From positions 248,001 to 312,000 of the forward strand of contig NZ_JMSZ01000016.1 in NCBI RefSeq assembly GCF_000691225.1: 64,000 bases of DNA. The letters run 5' to 3'. The first letter of the stretch is position 1. Each line of letters begins with the position of its first letter. This document shows, in pieces, positions 18,024 to 27,467 of this stretch. The translations under genes were made by a program, and so were the position numbers. This DNA is from Nitrincola lacisaponensis. GTDB lineage: Bacteria > Pseudomonadota > Gammaproteobacteria > Pseudomonadales > Balneatricaceae. The notes beneath the pieces were generated by a model. The model had not been told where the DNA came from and did not search any database. It saw nothing but the letters and a program-made list of their open reading frames with translations.

Positions 18024-18761
18024 ATGAAAAGAACCACGCAGTGGGTAGTGTTGTTGGCCAGTTTGGTATTCAGTGCACAGGCGCTGGCGGATGCACGCGA
18101 TGTGATCCGTGAACAGTTATACAAGGCAGATTCGCGCATTCCGGTGAAAAGCATTGAACCGACAGAAATGTCCAGTGTGTATGAGGTAGCACTGGAGAGT
18201 GGCGAGCTCATTTATGCCCATGAGTCGGGTGAATTTTTCATGGTCGGCCACCTGTTTCGAATCGATGATCAGCAGGGGCTGGTGAATGTGACAGAGCAAA
18301 CGCAGAATCGTATGCGTCTGGATGCATTGGCGGCGGTGCCTGCTGAACAGATGATCACCTATCCGGCTCACGGGGAGCGTAAAACCAGTTTGAAGATTTT
18401 CACAGATGTGGATTGTCCCTACTGCCGACAAATGCATGATGAGGTTGAGGCACTGAACGAGATGGGTATCGAGGTCAGTTATCTGGCATTTCCCCGAGGT
18501 GGACCCAATACAGCGACCTACCGTACCATGGTCAGCATCTGGTGTGGTGACACAGCCGAAGAGCGTAATCAGTTGATGGATCGGGTCAAGTCGGGCGCTA
18601 CAGTAGCTGAAAAAAGTTGCGAAAACCCTGTGTTTGACCAACTGGTATTAGGGCAGCGCATCGGTGTATCGGGTACACCTGCGATGGTTCTGGAAGACGG
18701 CACTCTGATTCCGGGCTATATGCCTGCTGCGCGCATCGGACAAATGTTGGGTATCCAGTAA
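18024..18761 (+). CDS. dsbC: Periplasmic thiol:disulfide interchange protein DsbC
   Basis: DsbC isomerises wrong disulfides in the periplasm. The 245-residue precursor has a signal peptide ending near ALA (residues 20-22), an N-terminal dimerisation domain and a thioredoxin-fold domain. The active site is CPYC at residues 131-134, and the cis-proline loop is SGTPAMVLEDG. A second Cys pair (SIWCGD and EKSCENP) matches the structural disulfide. ATG 18024 with GAGG upstream is chosen; an in-frame GTG at 17994 would add ten residues before the signal peptide. Confidence 0.93.
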   Translation: MKRTTQWVVLLASLVFSAQALADARDVIREQLYKADSRIPVKSIEPTEMSSVYEVALESGELIYAHESGEFFMVGHLFRIDDQQGLVNVTEQTQNRMRLDALAAVPAEQMITYPAHGERKTSLKIFTDVDCPYCRQMHDEVEALNEMGIEVSYLAFPRGGPNTATYRTMVSIWCGDTAEERNQLMDRVKSGATVAEKSCENPVFDQLVLGQRIGVSGTPAMVLEDGTLIPGYMPAARIGQMLGIQ

Positions 18762-18787
18762 TAATCTGATCCAAAGGGTATAAACGA

Positions 18788-18819
18788 CGGGGGCTTGCAT
18801 AGTGCAAAGCCCCCGTTTT
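18788..18819 (+). terminator. Rho-independent terminator after dsbC
   Basis: The arms cgggggcttgca (18788-18799) and tgcaaagcccccg (18803-18815) pair with one bulged base and a tiny loop, followed by TTTT. It lies 26 bases after the dsbC stop. Confidence 0.85.
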
Positions 18820-18893
18820 CGTTATACTAAGCCCCATTTTTATTTTCCGCGACGGCGTGGAATCATCTGGTGAATTGAATCGAGAGGTGTGGT

Positions 18894-20195
18894 TTGAAGC
18901 CTGTTAAAGTCGGGATCTGTGGTCTGGGTACTGTCGGTGGCGGTACATTCAATGTGCTGATGCGAAATGCGGGCGAAATTACCCGCCGTGCAGGTCGTGC
19001 GATTGAGGTGACGGCCATTGCCTCGCGGCATGAAAATCCGGCCTGCGATACGTCTGGCTTCACGCTGCAATCGGATGTCATGGCGTTGGCCCGTGATCCT
19101 GAGATTGATGTGATTGTTGAGCTGATTGGTGGCTATGATGTTGCCAAAGAGCTGGTGATGACTGCGATCCAGCATGGCAAACATGTTGTAACAGCAAATA
19201 AGGCCCTGATTGCCGTTCATGGTAATGAGATTTTTGCAGCTGCGCGTGAACAGAATGTGGTGGTGGCGTTCGAAGCGGCTGTTGCCGGAGGCATCCCGAT
19301 TATCAAAGCGATACGTGAAGGTCTGGCGGCTAACCGTATCAACTGGCTGGCTGGCATCATTAATGGTACCGGCAACTTCATCATGACTGAAATGCGTGAA
19401 AAAGGCCGTGCGTTCAGTGATGTGCTGGCCGAAGCCCAGGCACTGGGATATGCCGAAGCTGATCCGACCTTCGATGTTGAGGGGATTGATGCTGCACACA
19501 AGCTGACCATTCTGGCGTCGATTGCCTATGGTATTCCACTGCAGTTCGAGAAAGGCTATACCGAAGGGATCAGCAAAATTACCCCGGACGACGTGCAGTA
19601 TGCCGAGGAGCTGGGTTACCGTATCAAGCATCTGGGCATCAGTCGTCATACCGATCAGGGCATTGAGCTGCGTGTGCATCCGACCTTGATTCCCAAGTCG
19701 ACCTTGCTGGCGAATGTGAATGGTGTCATGAATGCTGTACTGGTGTCTGGCGATGCCGTAGGGCAAACGCTTTACTATGGTCCGGGTGCAGGTTCCGAAG
19801 CGACTGCTTCAGCCGTGGTTGCCGACCTGATCGATGTGGCGCGTCTGCTGGATACAGATACGCACAGCCGGGTACCGCCGCTGGCCTTCCAGTCTGATGA
19901 GCTGTCTGCTGTACCTGTTTTGCCGGTTGAGCAGACTGTCAGCGGTTATTACTTGCGTTTGCAGGCGGTTGAGCGCCCCGGTGTTCTGGCACATGTCACT
20001 CGTATCCTGGGTGAAAAAGGCATCAATATTGAAGCCATAGTGCAGAAGGAAACCCGTGAAGCGCAGGTGCCGGTTATCATGCTGACACAGCGTGTAGAGG
20101 AACGCATGATGAATGAGGCGATTCGTGAAATTGAAGCCTTGCCGGATATTCTCGGTGATGTGATTCGCATCCGTATCGACCACCTGGAAGACTGA
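18894..20195 (+). CDS. hom: Homoserine dehydrogenase
   Basis: Reduces aspartate semialdehyde to homoserine, the branch point to threonine and methionine. The 433-residue monofunctional enzyme has the NAD(P) loop ICGLGTVGGG (residues 8-17). It also shows the conserved GIINGTGNFIMTEM and ADPTFDVEGIDAAHKL catalytic segments and a C-terminal ACT domain (about 350-430), expected to give feedback control by threonine. The start is TTG, after GAGAGG; no ATG is available. A TATACT -10-like element lies at 18823-18828, just past the dsbC terminator. thrC follows 11 bases later. Confidence 0.96.
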   Translation: MKPVKVGICGLGTVGGGTFNVLMRNAGEITRRAGRAIEVTAIASRHENPACDTSGFTLQSDVMALARDPEIDVIVELIGGYDVAKELVMTAIQHGKHVVTANKALIAVHGNEIFAAAREQNVVVAFEAAVAGGIPIIKAIREGLAANRINWLAGIINGTGNFIMTEMREKGRAFSDVLAEAQALGYAEADPTFDVEGIDAAHKLTILASIAYGIPLQFEKGYTEGISKITPDDVQYAEELGYRIKHLGISRHTDQGIELRVHPTLIPKSTLLANVNGVMNAVLVSGDAVGQTLYYGPGAGSEATASAVVADLIDVARLLDTDTHSRVPPLAFQSDELSAVPVLPVEQTVSGYYLRLQAVERPGVLAHVTRILGEKGINIEAIVQKETREAQVPVIMLTQRVEERMMNEAIREIEALPDILGDVIRIRIDHLED

Positions 20196-20206
20196 GGACT
20201 GAAACG

Positions 20207-21601
20207 ATGAAGTATATTTCAACACGCGGTCAGGCACCGGCTCTGAGCTTTGCTGATGTGCTGTTGGCTGGCCTGGCTGAAGATGGCGGTTTGTATGTGC
20301 CGGAGCAGCTGCCCACGTTCAGTCAGGATGAAATCGCCTCCTGGTCAGGTTTGCCATACAGTGAGCTGGCTTTCCGTATTGTGCAGCCATTTGTTGCCGG
20401 GTCTATCCAGGATGCGGATCTGAAGCGCATGGTGGATGAAACCTATGCGGTGTTTGATCACAGTGGTGTGGCTCCCCTGGTTCAGTTGCGTCCTAATGAG
20501 TGGATTCTGGAACTGTTTCATGGACCGACCCTGGCGTTCAAGGATTTTGCCCTGCAGCTGCTGGGACGCCTGATGGACCATGTGCTGGCCGAGCGTGGTG
20601 AGCGTCTGGTGATTATGGGTGCAACATCGGGTGATACAGGGTCTGCTGCGATTGAAGGGTGCCGTCACAGCAAGCATCTGGATATCTTTATCATGCACCC
20701 TTATAACCGGGTGTCAGAGGTCCAGCGTCGTCAAATGACCACGATCCTCGCCGATAATGTGTTCAATATTGCACTGGAAGGGAACTTCGATGACTGCCAG
20801 GGCATGGTCAAAGACAGTTTTGCTGATCAGGCATTCCTCAATGGCATGAAGCTGGGTGCTGTGAATTCGATCAACTGGGCGCGTATTATGGCTCAGATCG
20901 TCTATTACTTCTCTGCCGCTCTGGCTGTGGGAGGACCTCACCGCCCGGTATCCTTCTCTGTGCCAACGGGGAATTTTGGTGATATTTTTGCCGGTTACCT
21001 GGCCAAGCAGATGGGTCTGCCGGTGGAGCAGCTGGTTGTTGCAACAAATCGCAACGATATTCTGCATCGGGTGATTTCCGGCAATGATATGTCCAAAGGC
21101 ACGCTGGAGCATACCCTGTCTCCTTCGATGGATATTATGGTGTCATCCAACTTTGAACGCTTGCTGTTTGATGTGTATGGTCGTGATGGTGCCGCAATTG
21201 CCGATCTGATGCAGCGTTTCCGCAGTGAGCCTGTACAACTGGAAAGCAGTCGCTGGGAGAAGGTACGGGCACTGTTTGACAGCTATGCTGTGGATGATCA
21301 GACGACCTGTGATGTGATTCGGGACGTACATGCTGAAACCGGCTATCTGCTTGATCCGCATACAGCGATTGGTCTCAAGGCGGCGCGTGAGTGCTGGCGT
21401 AACACACACACGCCGATGATTACACTGGCAACCGCACATCCGGTGAAATTCCCTGAGCCGGTTGTCAAAGCCGGACTGAATGCGCCTGAGTTACCTGAGC
21501 GCCTGAGTGATCTGATGGAGCGCGAAGAGCGTTTCACTGTGCTGCCTAATAACCTGTCTGATGTACAGGCGTATGTAGCCTCACATGTACACCGTGATTA
21601 A
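20207..21601 (+). CDS. thrC: Threonine synthase
   Basis: Converts O-phosphohomoserine to threonine with pyridoxal phosphate. The 464-residue protein starts MKYISTRGQAPALSFADVLL, typical of the long gammaproteobacterial form. The PLP lysine is K112 in PTLAFKDFALQ, and the phosphate-binding loop is GATSGDTGSAAI. It follows hom with an 11-base gap and is closed by a hairpin terminator, so hom-thrC forms a two-gene unit. Confidence 0.96.
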   Translation: MKYISTRGQAPALSFADVLLAGLAEDGGLYVPEQLPTFSQDEIASWSGLPYSELAFRIVQPFVAGSIQDADLKRMVDETYAVFDHSGVAPLVQLRPNEWILELFHGPTLAFKDFALQLLGRLMDHVLAERGERLVIMGATSGDTGSAAIEGCRHSKHLDIFIMHPYNRVSEVQRRQMTTILADNVFNIALEGNFDDCQGMVKDSFADQAFLNGMKLGAVNSINWARIMAQIVYYFSAALAVGGPHRPVSFSVPTGNFGDIFAGYLAKQMGLPVEQLVVATNRNDILHRVISGNDMSKGTLEHTLSPSMDIMVSSNFERLLFDVYGRDGAAIADLMQRFRSEPVQLESSRWEKVRALFDSYAVDDQTTCDVIRDVHAETGYLLDPHTAIGLKAARECWRNTHTPMITLATAHPVKFPEPVVKAGLNAPELPERLSDLMEREERFTVLPNNLSDVQAYVASHVHRD

Positions 21602-21624
21602 GCTGCACTGACAAAACACCTGTG

Positions 21625-21653
21625 ACTCCCGGCCAGGCCGGGAGTACTTCTTT
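21625..21653 (+). terminator. Terminator hairpin after thrC
   Basis: A near-perfect inverted repeat, actcccggcc and ggccgggagt, around one base (21625-21645) is followed by acttcttt, a modest T-rich tail. It starts 24 bases after the thrC stop. Confidence 0.75.
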
Positions 21654-21679
21654 CGATTGAATGGACAGCTTCTCTACTG

Positions 21680-23422
21680 ATGTCTGCTGCACTGATTAAA
21701 CGTCGTTCACCGCCTGCCGGAACCTCCTCTGCCCTGTCACATCTGCACCCTGTGTTGGCACGTGTGTACGCCGCCAGGGGGATTGATGATCCGCAAAAAG
21801 TTGGGCGTCATCTGCGCGAGTTGTTGCCGGATGCGCAACTCAAAGGGATGGAGGCTGCCGTCAGCCGTCTGGTACGCGCCCTGGAGCAGCAGCAGCGCAT
21901 TCTGATAGTGGGGGACTTTGACTGCGATGGCGCTACCAGTACGGCTCTGGCGGTATTGGCGCTGCGCATGATGGGCGTCGAGCAGGTCAGTTACCTGGTG
22001 CCAAACCGTTTCGAGTATGGCTATGGCCTGAGTCCGGAGATAGTTCAGGTCGCAATGCAGGCTGCTCAACCACCTCAATTGATTATTACAGTGGATAATG
22101 GCATTTCCAGTGTCGAAGGGGTTCAGCGGGCGCGTGACCTGGGTGTGGATGTGCTGATCACTGACCATCATTTACCGGGTGATCAGCTTCCGGATGCCTG
22201 TGCGATCGTCAACCCCAACCAGCGGGGCTGCGAGTTTATGGCCAAGTCCACCTGCGGGGTGGGGGTCATTTTCTATGTCATGATTGCGTTGCGTCGTGCG
22301 TTGATAGCACAGGGCTATTTTCAGCAGTTGGGCATAGAGGCACCGAATCTTGCCTGTTTGCTTGATCTGGTGGCCTTGGGAACCGTGGCGGATGTGGTCG
22401 CTCTGGAGCATAACAACCGTACGCTGGTCCATCAGGGGTTGCTGCGCATTCGTGCCGGGCAAGCGCGCCCCGGTATTCTGGCATTGCTGGAAGTGGCCGG
22501 ACGTCAGCGAGAACAGCTGATGGCGGCTGATCTGGGATTTGCGATTGCGCCTCGTTTGAATGCGGCGGGTCGGCTTGAGGATATGTCTATTGGTATCGAG
22601 TGTCTGCTTAGCGACGACCCTGAGCAGGCACTGGCGTTGGCGCAGCAGCTCAATGACCTGAATGTTGAGCGACGCAGTATTGAGCGTCAGATGCAACAGG
22701 ATGCACTGAAGCTGCTCGATCACTTACCTCTGGAAGTTGACAGTATGCCCTGGGGTGTCTGTTTATATGAACCGGGCTGGCATCAGGGGGTAATTGGTAT
22801 TCTGGCTTCCAGAATCAAGGAGCGGCTGCACCGCCCGGTGATTGCCTTCGCGCCGGGTGACGCGGATGAGCTTAAAGGCTCAGCCCGATCAATTGCCGGA
22901 TTCCATGTGCGCGATGGGTTGGACGCTATTGCTGCCCGTCATCCCGGTCTGTTGCGCAAGTTTGGTGGTCATGCGATGGCAGCGGGCTTGTCACTGGCCC
23001 GGCAGGATCTGCCTGCGTTTCGCCAGGCATTTGATGAGGAAGTGCGTCAGCGATTGCAAGAGGATGACCTGCAACGTGTCATCGTCACAGATGGTGCATT
23101 GGAGGAGATGGATTTTACGCTGGAGCTGGCTGCCTTGTTGCAGGATGCAGGCCCCTGGGGGCATCAGTTCCCGGAGCCTCTGTTTGATGGTGAGTTCCGC
23201 GTACTGCAGCAGCGCATTGTAGGTTATCGCCATCTGAAGCTGGTGGTGATGCCGGTGGGTGGGCAGCTGGCGCTGGATGCGATCGTGTTTAATGTGGATA
23301 CTGAACAGTGGCCCGATACCAGTGTCCAGCAAGTCCGGCTGGTCTACCGGCTGTCACCAAACCAGTTTCGGGGACAGGTAACCCTGCAATTGATGGTTGA
23401 GGCGATTATACCCAGTTCTTGA
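21680..23422 (+). CDS. recJ: Single-stranded-DNA-specific exonuclease RecJ
   Basis: RecJ degrades single-stranded DNA 5' to 3' in recombination and mismatch repair. The 580-residue protein has the DHH phosphoesterase motifs GDFDCDGATSTAL (Asp79, 81, 83) and LITDHHLPGD, followed by LGTVADVVALEHNNR. The DHHA1 motif GKFGGHAMAAGLSL-like KFGGHAMAAGLS and a C-terminal OB-type domain (about 460-575) are also present. The position after hom-thrC is the same as in Pseudomonas. No clear Shine-Dalgarno precedes the ATG. Confidence 0.95.
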   Translation: MSAALIKRRSPPAGTSSALSHLHPVLARVYAARGIDDPQKVGRHLRELLPDAQLKGMEAAVSRLVRALEQQQRILIVGDFDCDGATSTALAVLALRMMGVEQVSYLVPNRFEYGYGLSPEIVQVAMQAAQPPQLIITVDNGISSVEGVQRARDLGVDVLITDHHLPGDQLPDACAIVNPNQRGCEFMAKSTCGVGVIFYVMIALRRALIAQGYFQQLGIEAPNLACLLDLVALGTVADVVALEHNNRTLVHQGLLRIRAGQARPGILALLEVAGRQREQLMAADLGFAIAPRLNAAGRLEDMSIGIECLLSDDPEQALALAQQLNDLNVERRSIERQMQQDALKLLDHLPLEVDSMPWGVCLYEPGWHQGVIGILASRIKERLHRPVIAFAPGDADELKGSARSIAGFHVRDGLDAIAARHPGLLRKFGGHAMAAGLSLARQDLPAFRQAFDEEVRQRLQEDDLQRVIVTDGALEEMDFTLELAALLQDAGPWGHQFPEPLFDGEFRVLQQRIVGYRHLKLVVMPVGGQLALDAIVFNVDTEQWPDTSVQQVRLVYRLSPNQFRGQVTLQLMVEAIIPSS

Positions 23423-23527
23423 TAGATAAAATTAATCGATCACTTAACCTATATTAATTTCCAAATGTAACGAATATTTCCTATCATGGCTCCTGTTGAA
23501 TAACGACAACCTCTACAGGAGAACGAA

Positions 23528-24091
23528 ATGTCACTGATTAACACTGAAGTTAAACCTTTTACCGCTACCGCTTACCACAATGGTGAGTTTGTTCAGGTTT
23601 CTGATGCAGATCTGAAAGGCAAGTGGTCAGTCGTATTCTTCTACCCAGCCGATTTCACCTTTGTTTGCCCAACTGAGCTGGGTGATCTGGCAGACTTCTA
23701 TCCGAAGCTGCAGGAAATGGGCGTTGAAGTTTACTCAGTTTCTACTGATACCCACTTTACCCACAAAGCGTGGCACGATGCGTCTGAAACCATCAAGAAA
23801 ATTCAGTTCCCAATGGTTGCAGATCCAACAGGCGCTATTTCCCGCAACTTCGAGGTGATGATCGAAGAAGAAGGTCTGGCTCTGCGTGGTACGTTTGTAA
23901 TCAACCCTGAAGGTCAGATCAAAGTTGCTGAAATTCATGACCTGGGCATCGGCCGTTCTGCTAAAGAACTGGTTCGTAAAATCCAGGCAGCTCAGTACGT
24001 AGCTGAGCACGATGGCGAAGTATGCCCAGCTTCCTGGCAGCCAGGTGAAGAGACTCTGTCTCCATCACTGGATCTGGTTGGAAAAATCTGA
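23528..24091 (+). CDS. ahpC: Alkyl hydroperoxide reductase subunit C (typical 2-Cys peroxiredoxin)
   Basis: AhpC reduces H2O2 and organic peroxides and is recycled by AhpF. The 187 residues match E. coli length. The peroxidatic cysteine is C47 in DFTFVCPTEL and the resolving cysteine is C166 in GEVCPASW. ACAGGAGA precedes the ATG. The AT-rich 105-base upstream region has a TATCAT -10-like element (23482-23487) with a poor -35, the pattern of an activated promoter; a convincing OxyR site was not found. Codon use is that of a highly expressed gene. Confidence 0.97.
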   Translation: MSLINTEVKPFTATAYHNGEFVQVSDADLKGKWSVVFFYPADFTFVCPTELGDLADFYPKLQEMGVEVYSVSTDTHFTHKAWHDASETIKKIQFPMVADPTGAISRNFEVMIEEEGLALRGTFVINPEGQIKVAEIHDLGIGRSAKELVRKIQAAQYVAEHDGEVCPASWQPGEETLSPSLDLVGKI

Positions 24092-24114
24092 TCCCGATCA
24101 GCTTGCTGATTCAG

Positions 24115-24134
24115 CCGGCCCCGTTCGGGGTCGG
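24115..24134 (+). terminator. Hairpin between ahpC and ahpF (possible attenuator)
   Basis: An eight-pair stem, ccggcccc and ggggtcgg, closes a gttc loop, but no T-run follows. It may act as a partial terminator or RNA-stabilising 3' end, making ahpC more abundant than ahpF. Confidence 0.5.
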
Positions 24135-24187
24135 TGTTACCCCTTCTAAATTCCGAATTTAGTCTTCAATCGTTAAAGGACGGTCTC

Positions 24188-25756
24188 ATGCTGGACGCGA
24201 ATATCAAAAAGCAACTGGACACCTATCTGCAGAATATCGTAAATCCGATTGAGATTACTGTGTCCGTTGACGAATCGGCTAAAGCCAAAGAACTGCTGAA
24301 TCTGTGTCAGGAAATTACCGGGCTGAGTGACAAAATCAGTCTGAAACAACTGACTGATGGCAGTGAAAGAACCCCGAGTATGGCGATTGCACCACTGGGC
24401 GAAAAGCCACGTGTGCGCTTTGCCGGTATACCGATGGGGCATGAATTTACATCACTGGTACTGGCTTTGCTGCAGTCCGGTGGCTATCCCTCCAAGGCCG
24501 ATGCGCAGCTGATTGAGCAGGCACGTGAATTGAAGGGTGAGTTTCATTTTGAAACCTACATATCCCTGTCCTGCCAGAACTGCCCGGATGTTGTGCAGGC
24601 TCTGAATCTGATGGCGATCCTCAATCCGAATGTCACCAGTGTGATGATTGATGGTGCCTTGTTCCAGGATGAGGTCAATCAGCGTCAGATTATGGCAGTA
24701 CCAACCGTGCTGCTGAACGGCAAGCCGTTTGGTCAGGGACGTATGACACTGAAAGAGATTTTGGGTAAGGTCGACTCGGGTGCTGCGCAGCGTGAAGCTG
24801 CCAGTCTGAATGACAAAGACCCTTACGATGTGCTGATCGTTGGCGGTGGCCCCGCGGGTGCTGCGGCTGCAATTTATGCCGCACGTAAAGGTATCCGTAC
24901 CGGCCTGGTGGCTGAGCGTTTCGGTGGTCAGGTGATGGACACCGTGGGTATCGAGAACTTTATTTCGGTCAACTATACCGAAGGTCCGAAGCTGGTTGCC
25001 AGCTTGGAACAGCATGTTAAAGAGTACGAAGTGGATGTCATGGACAATCAGCGCGCCAGTAAGCTGCGTCGTGACAAGCTGGTTGAGATTGATCTTGAAA
25101 GTGGCGCAACACTCAAAAGCAAGGCGGTGATTTTGGCAACCGGTGCCCGCTGGCGTGAAATGAACGTGCCAGGCGAAAAAGAATATCGGGGCAAGGGCGT
25201 GGCTTACTGCCCGCATTGCGATGGTCCTTTGTTCAAAGGCAAGCGGGTTGCAGTCATCGGTGGTGGTAACTCGGGTATCGAGGCGGCAATTGATCTGGCC
25301 GGTATCGTTGAGCACGTGACCGTGCTGGAGTTCAGCGACACGTTGCGTGCTGATGCGGTGCTGCAGAAAAAGGCCGCGTCGATGGCCAATATCACCATCA
25401 TTAAAATGGCTCAGACTACCGAAGTTCGTGGTGATGGCAACAAGGTGATCGGTTTGACCTATAAAGACCGTACCCGGAATGAAATGTTTGATCTGGATGT
25501 TGCGGGGATCTTTGTACAGATAGGTCTGGTGCCCAATACCGAGTGGCTGAAAGGCGATCTGGAACTGAGCCGCTTTGGTGAAATCGAGGTCAACAGCCAT
25601 GGTGAAACCACTGTGCCCGGTGTGTTCGCTGCTGGGGATGTCACCAATGTGCCTTATAAGCAGATTATTATTGCCATGGGCAGTGGTTCAACCGCCGCAT
25701 TGGGCGCGTTTGACTATCTGATTCGTTCGTCTGTGGAAGATGAAGCCGCTGCCTGA
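24188..25756 (+). CDS. ahpF: Alkyl hydroperoxide reductase subunit F
   Basis: AhpF is the NADH- and FAD-dependent disulfide reductase that recycles AhpC. The length of 522 residues equals that of E. coli. The N-terminal double-thioredoxin domain carries CQNC in [10 protein letters not shown], and the thioredoxin-reductase part carries [17 protein letters not shown] (FAD), CPHC in [23 protein letters not shown] (NADH) and the [15 protein letters not shown] ending. The ATG at 24188 fits homologues; an in-frame ATG at 24134 adds 18 atypical residues. It is probably cotranscribed with ahpC through the intervening hairpin. Confidence 0.97.
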   Translation: MLDANIKKQLDTYLQNIVNPIEITVSVDESAKAKELLNLCQEITGLSDKISLKQLTDGSERTPSMAIAPLGEKPRVRFAGIPMGHEFTSLVLALLQSGGYPSKADAQLIEQARELKGEFHFETYISLSCQNCPDVVQALNLMAILNPNVTSVMIDGALFQDEVNQRQIMAVPTVLLNGKPFGQGRMTLKEILGKVDSGAAQREAASLNDKDPYDVLIVGGGPAGAAAAIYAARKGIRTGLVAERFGGQVMDTVGIENFISVNYTEGPKLVASLEQHVKEYEVDVMDNQRASKLRRDKLVEIDLESGATLKSKAVILATGARWREMNVPGEKEYRGKGVAYCPHCDGPLFKGKRVAVIGGGNSGIEAAIDLAGIVEHVTVLEFSDTLRADAVLQKKAASMANITIIKMAQTTEVRGDGNKVIGLTYKDRTRNEMFDLDVAGIFVQIGLVPNTEWLKGDLELSRFGEIEVNSHGETTVPGVFAAGDVTNVPYKQIIIAMGSGSTAALGAFDYLIRSSVEDEAAA

Positions 25757-25784
25757 TCAGGCAAAGGTGTTCCCCCAGATTTCG

Positions 25785-25817
25785 GCCTGAACGCAATTTG
25801 CGTTCAGGCTGTTTTTT
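25785..25817 (+). terminator. Terminator after ahpF, overlapping the lysE-type stop
   Basis: Twelve-base arms gcctgaacgcaa and ttgcgttcaggc flank one base and are followed by TGTTTTTT. It sits between convergent genes, and its T-run contains the stop of the minus-strand transporter, so it may serve mainly the plus strand. Confidence 0.9.
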
Positions 25818-26436
25818 AGCCGCTTTTACCTGCCAGATAAAGTCCGGCCGCCATCATTAATGAACCGGCGCTGCGATTGATCACTTTCATTGAACGCTCT
25901 GAACGGAACAGTTTTCGAGCGGTTGCAATACCGCCGGCAATCAGCAATAAACCCGTCATCAGCGCAGCAACGGTAAGGCTGTTGACCAGCAGCAGGTCTT
26001 GTCGGGTCAGTCGGCTGAGATCAATGAAACTGGGCAAAAAGGCGATATAGAACAGGATCACCTTGGGATTGGAAGACGAAATCAAAAAGCCCTGTAAAAA
26101 GCCTTTCAGCATCCCAATACGGCTTTTATCTTCGCTGATTTGGGACAGGGCGATAGGGGTTGTCCACATTTTCCAACCCAGCCAAAGCAGGTAGGCTGCA
26201 CCCACCAGGCGAATCACGGTGAAGGCTTCATTCCAATGCTCGGCCAGTGCCGCCAGACCAAAAAAGGCCAGTGTGAGATATAACAGATCACCCAGCGTCA
26301 TACCGGCTGCCAGTGGGATGCAACTGCGAAATCCGCTGCTCATACCGCGTGCCAGTAATGCAAAGATGCCCGGACCGGGTGTAATGGCAAAAATGAAAAT
26401 GGCAATGAAATAGGTAATCGCGCCTTCAATCGACAT
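25816..26436 (-). CDS. LysE/RhtB family exporter
   Basis: A 206-residue inner-membrane protein of the LysE/RhtB family, which exports amino acids or similar small molecules. It has about six hydrophobic segments and the family patterns FAITPGPGIFALLARG near the N-terminus and GFLISSSNPKVILFYIAFLP in the middle. The start MSIEGAITYF is chosen over an upstream in-frame Met, which would add 28 polar residues. The substrate cannot be told from the sequence. It is divergent from nfo. Confidence 0.88.
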   Translation of the reverse strand: MSIEGAITYFIAIFIFAITPGPGIFALLARGMSSGFRSCIPLAAGMTLGDLLYLTLAFFGLAALAEHWNEAFTVIRLVGAAYLLWLGWKMWTTPIALSQISEDKSRIGMLKGFLQGFLISSSNPKVILFYIAFLPSFIDLSRLTRQDLLLVNSLTVAALMTGLLLIAGGIATARKLFRSERSMKVINRSAGSLMMAAGLYLAGKSG

Positions 26437-26534
26437 GAAACAATCCTGGAATTTACGGGTAGAATGACAGCTTGTCACCCTGATACAGGGTTGTAAAGTA
26501 GCAAATTGTGCTGAATACACTGAGAGAGGTTTAA

Positions 26535-27386
26535 GTGAGTGACTATTGGATTGGTGCGCACGTCAGCGCGTCGGGAGGTGTGGAAAATGCACCTGACAAT
26601 GCTAAAGCGATAGGTGCCAATGCCTTTGCATTATTTACCAAAAATCAGCGCCGTTGGGATGCCAAACCCCTGACCCAAAAAAGTATTGAAAGCTTTCGTC
26701 ACCGCTGCGCACTGCATGGGTTCCGACCCGAACAGATTCTGCCGCATGACAGCTATCTGATTAATCTCGGGCACCCGGATGCCGATGCCCTGGCAAAATC
26801 CAGGGCTGCATTTGTGGATGAAATGCAGCGTTGTCAGCAACTGGGTCTGGTATGGCTGAACTTCCATCCTGGCAGTCACTTGCGTGAGCTGTCTGAGTCC
26901 GATTGCCTGACGCGTATTGCCGAATCGATCAATCTGGCTTTGGCGCAAACAGAAGATGTTGTTGCTGTTATTGAAGCGACTGCAGGGCAGGGTAGCAACC
27001 TGGGACATCGCTTCGAACATTTGGCCGATATCATCCAGCAGATCGATGACCCATCACGTATCGGGGTTTGTATCGATACCTGTCATATTTTTGCTGCTGG
27101 TTATGATCTGCGGACGCCTGAGGCCTGTGCTGCGACTTTTGCCGAGTTTGATCGTATTGTTGGATTTGAATATCTCAAGGCTATGCATTTGAACGACTCC
27201 AAAGGTGGTTTGGGTAGCCGTATCGATCGACACCATTCTCTGGGTCAGGGAGAGATAGGCTGGGCTGTGTTTGAGTATGTGATGCAGGATGCGCGTTTTC
27301 AGAAAATGCCTCTGATTCTGGAAACAATTGAACCGGAAATCTGGCCTGAAGAGATTCAACAGTTGCGAAATTTCAGTGTGCAGTGA
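26535..27386 (+). CDS. nfo: Endonuclease IV (AP endonuclease)
   Basis: Nfo cleaves abasic sites during base excision repair. The 283-residue TIM-barrel protein starts GTG ([19 protein letters not shown]). It carries the three-zinc ligands in [63 protein letters not shown] and [16 protein letters not shown] precedes the start. The neighbouring ahpCF genes suggest an oxidative-stress theme, but nothing in the sequence shows shared control. Confidence 0.95.
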   Translation: MSDYWIGAHVSASGGVENAPDNAKAIGANAFALFTKNQRRWDAKPLTQKSIESFRHRCALHGFRPEQILPHDSYLINLGHPDADALAKSRAAFVDEMQRCQQLGLVWLNFHPGSHLRELSESDCLTRIAESINLALAQTEDVVAVIEATAGQGSNLGHRFEHLADIIQQIDDPSRIGVCIDTCHIFAAGYDLRTPEACAATFAEFDRIVGFEYLKAMHLNDSKGGLGSRIDRHHSLGQGEIGWAVFEYVMQDARFQKMPLILETIEPEIWPEEIQQLRNFSVQ

Positions 27387-27398
27387 AGGGTTTAGCAG

Positions 27399-27414
27399 TC
27401 AAGACTGGTCTTGA
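27399..27414. repeat. Short palindrome upstream of the GGDEF-EAL gene
   Basis: The perfect seven-base arms tcaagac and gtcttga around tg lie 13 bases after nfo and 54 bases before the next start. No T-run follows, so it could be an operator half-site pair or a weak nfo 3' hairpin. Confidence 0.4.
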
Positions 27415-27467
27415 TGCCACTAAGGTCTTATGATGTCGGGGTTTATGTCTGTAACGGTTGAAGTAGT

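Noticed and set aside
18840-19766. 308-codon open frame on the minus strand
   Set aside because: It is opposite hom, whose protein motifs are complete; the composition is that of an antisense shadow.
23422-23458. Possible OxyR site upstream of ahpC
   Set aside because: ATAG and CTAT elements are present, but their spacing does not fit the four-element OxyR consensus.
24452-25600. 382-codon open frame on the minus strand
   Set aside because: It lies entirely opposite ahpF, has no recognisable protein pattern and is rich in His, Gln and Thr as expected of an antisense shadow of a GC-biased gene.
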